Source: Stenotrophomonas maltophilia (lineage in GTDB: Bacteria > Pseudomonadota > Gammaproteobacteria > Xanthomonadales > Xanthomonadaceae). Taken from it: a stretch of 64,000 nt of DNA. Under the pieces are notes generated by a model. The model made no database searches and was not told the origin of the DNA. It worked only from the letters and a program-made list of their open reading frames with translations. Numbering within the stretch: the first letter of the stretch is position 1; the number at the start of each line of letters is the position of its first letter. The translations under genes and the position numbers were made by a program. The stretch covers positions 4,544,001 to 4,608,000 of the forward strand of contig NZ_LT906480.1 in assembly GCF_900186865.1 (NCBI RefSeq), read 5' to 3'. Shown here piece by piece: positions 63,433-64,000 of the stretch.

Positions 63433-63801
63433 ATGACTATTGATATCAGCGGCCTTTCTGCCAAGGAACTTCGCTCACTGATTGCTCAGGCGGAGAAGCA
63501 GCAGTCCAAAGTGCTGTCACGCCCTAAGGCCACAGCGATGCGCGCCAAGATCAACAAGTACGTCAAGGATCATGGATACACGATAGAGGAACTCTACGGC
63601 GCTTCAGTGATCGTGCCCTCCGAAACCGCCAAGAAGCGAGGTGATCGGAGGCCTGCCAAATCGACAGTGCCCAAGATCGCTCCCAAGTACCGCAATCCTG
63701 CAGTGCGCGGCCAGACGTGGTCCGGTCGAGGGCGGCAACCGCGATGGATAGCCGAGCTGGTAGCAAGCGGAAAATCACTGAATGACTTCCTGATCAAGTA
63801 G
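63433..63801 (+). CDS. H-NS-family nucleoid protein
   Basis: A protein of 122 residues. The N-terminal oligomerisation helix begins MTIDISGLSAKELRSLIAQA, a basic linker follows, and the DNA-binding motif KYRNPAVRGQTWSGRGRQPR with WI sits near residues 87-106, matching the TWTGRGRxPxW consensus of H-NS-like proteins of beta- and gammaproteobacteria. Such island-encoded proteins often silence the A/T-rich DNA that carries them. The final 199 bases of the window after it show no supported gene. Confidence 0.88.
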   Translation: MTIDISGLSAKELRSLIAQAEKQQSKVLSRPKATAMRAKINKYVKDHGYTIEELYGASVIVPSETAKKRGDRRPAKSTVPKIAPKYRNPAVRGQTWSGRGRQPRWIAELVASGKSLNDFLIK

Positions 63802-64000
63802 TGATAGCGAGGTAGCCGCACACCGGTACCGCAGCAAGTCCTGAGAATCATTAGTCATCAGATCGAACAGGATGCTGGTGCGCGGAATGCCCTGCCAGGT
63901 AGGCGATCAAAGATTTCAGCTAGTCGCAGTTGATGTGACAGCGGGCGAACAGCAGGCGCTCCCCTTGCCTTTGGAGAGTGGGCTCAGGCAGCAATGATTG

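Larger units (their letters stand above)
54788..64000. mobile_element. Left part of a putative genomic island inserted in comM
   Basis: Everything from the break in comM to the end of the window is read as acquired DNA. It holds a gene fragment, a persulfide operon, a TauE/SafE exporter, DUF2254, a BCCT transporter, a porin-like protein and an H-NS-like protein, and GTAG repeats are absent, unlike the preceding 54 kb. comM is a known insertion site of AbaR-type islands in Acinetobacter. No integrase or transposase lies at this end, and the right end is outside the window, so the class cannot be given. Confidence 0.55.

Noticed and set aside
63594..63851. An 85-residue minus-strand frame
   Set aside because: Antisense shadow of the H-NS-like gene.

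Overview
The window reads as chromosomal DNA of a Stenotrophomonas maltophilia-complex bacterium (Xanthomonadaceae). It is high-GC and gene-dense, and it is full of short palindromes that begin or end with GTAG, the signature of the SMAG repeats described in this species. Gene content fits as well: a Mrp/Pha antiporter, homogentisate and tryptophan catabolism, a pyruvate-dehydrogenase-type operon, opgB, lpxO, arr and an effector carrying the tail domain of the Xanthomonadales antibacterial type IV secretion system.

Layout. 1-1.7 kb: end of the Mrp/Pha Na+(K+)/H+ antiporter operon (D-E-F-G). 1.7-4.1 kb: a Ca2+/Na+ exchanger, a lipoprotein and an orphan gene. 4.2-7.3 kb: hgmA-hppD with a divergent MarR regulator and a candidate operator. 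7.7-13.4 kb: a YhcG-type nuclease, a membrane protein, a thioredoxin-like lipoprotein, a POT peptide transporter and kynA. 13.7-17.6 kb: E1alpha-E1beta-SH3 protein-E2 operon. 17.8-23.5 kb: an orphan gene, VOC and WYL/reductase genes, a diguanylate cyclase and a DUF808 protein. 23.6-33.2 kb: UbiB-like kinase, opgB, a large MscS channel, lipocalin and an FAD oxidoreductase. 33.4-36.2 kb: two PepSY proteins with a two-component system. 36.2-36.8 kb: four 141-bp tandem repeats. 36.8-43.9 kb: speA/speE, lpxO, a LPS-kinase-like gene, an IS481-family insertion and a PII gene. 44-48 kb: ubiK, the rifampin-inactivating arr, then a decayed stretch with a wrecked SRAP gene and an HEPN-like protein. 48-52.8 kb: a strongly structured leader, two small genes, then an immunity-like gene (DUF1629) and an AHH-nuclease/XVIPCD effector split by one in-frame TGA. 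53.9-64 kb: comM cut off in its ATPase domain, followed by apparently acquired DNA with a persulfide-detoxification operon, a BCCT transporter, a porin-like protein and an H-NS-type protein.

How the parts work together. hgmA-hppD carry tyrosine breakdown through homogentisate. The E1/E2 genes make a 2-oxoacid dehydrogenase without its own E3. speA and speE supply polyamines from divergent promoters. The 55-58.5 kb cluster senses persulfide (BigR-like repressor with two cysteines), oxidises it (MBL-fold dioxygenase plus DUF442 protein) and moves sulfur compounds across the membrane (YeeE/YedE halves, TauE/SafE).

Most notable are the nonsense-split type IV effector with its upstream immunity gene, the comM-interrupting island, the IS insertion whose transposase borrows its stop codon from the target, and SMAG-like repeats that supply TAG stop codons to neighbouring genes. 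All identifications come from reading the sequence; no database search was run.
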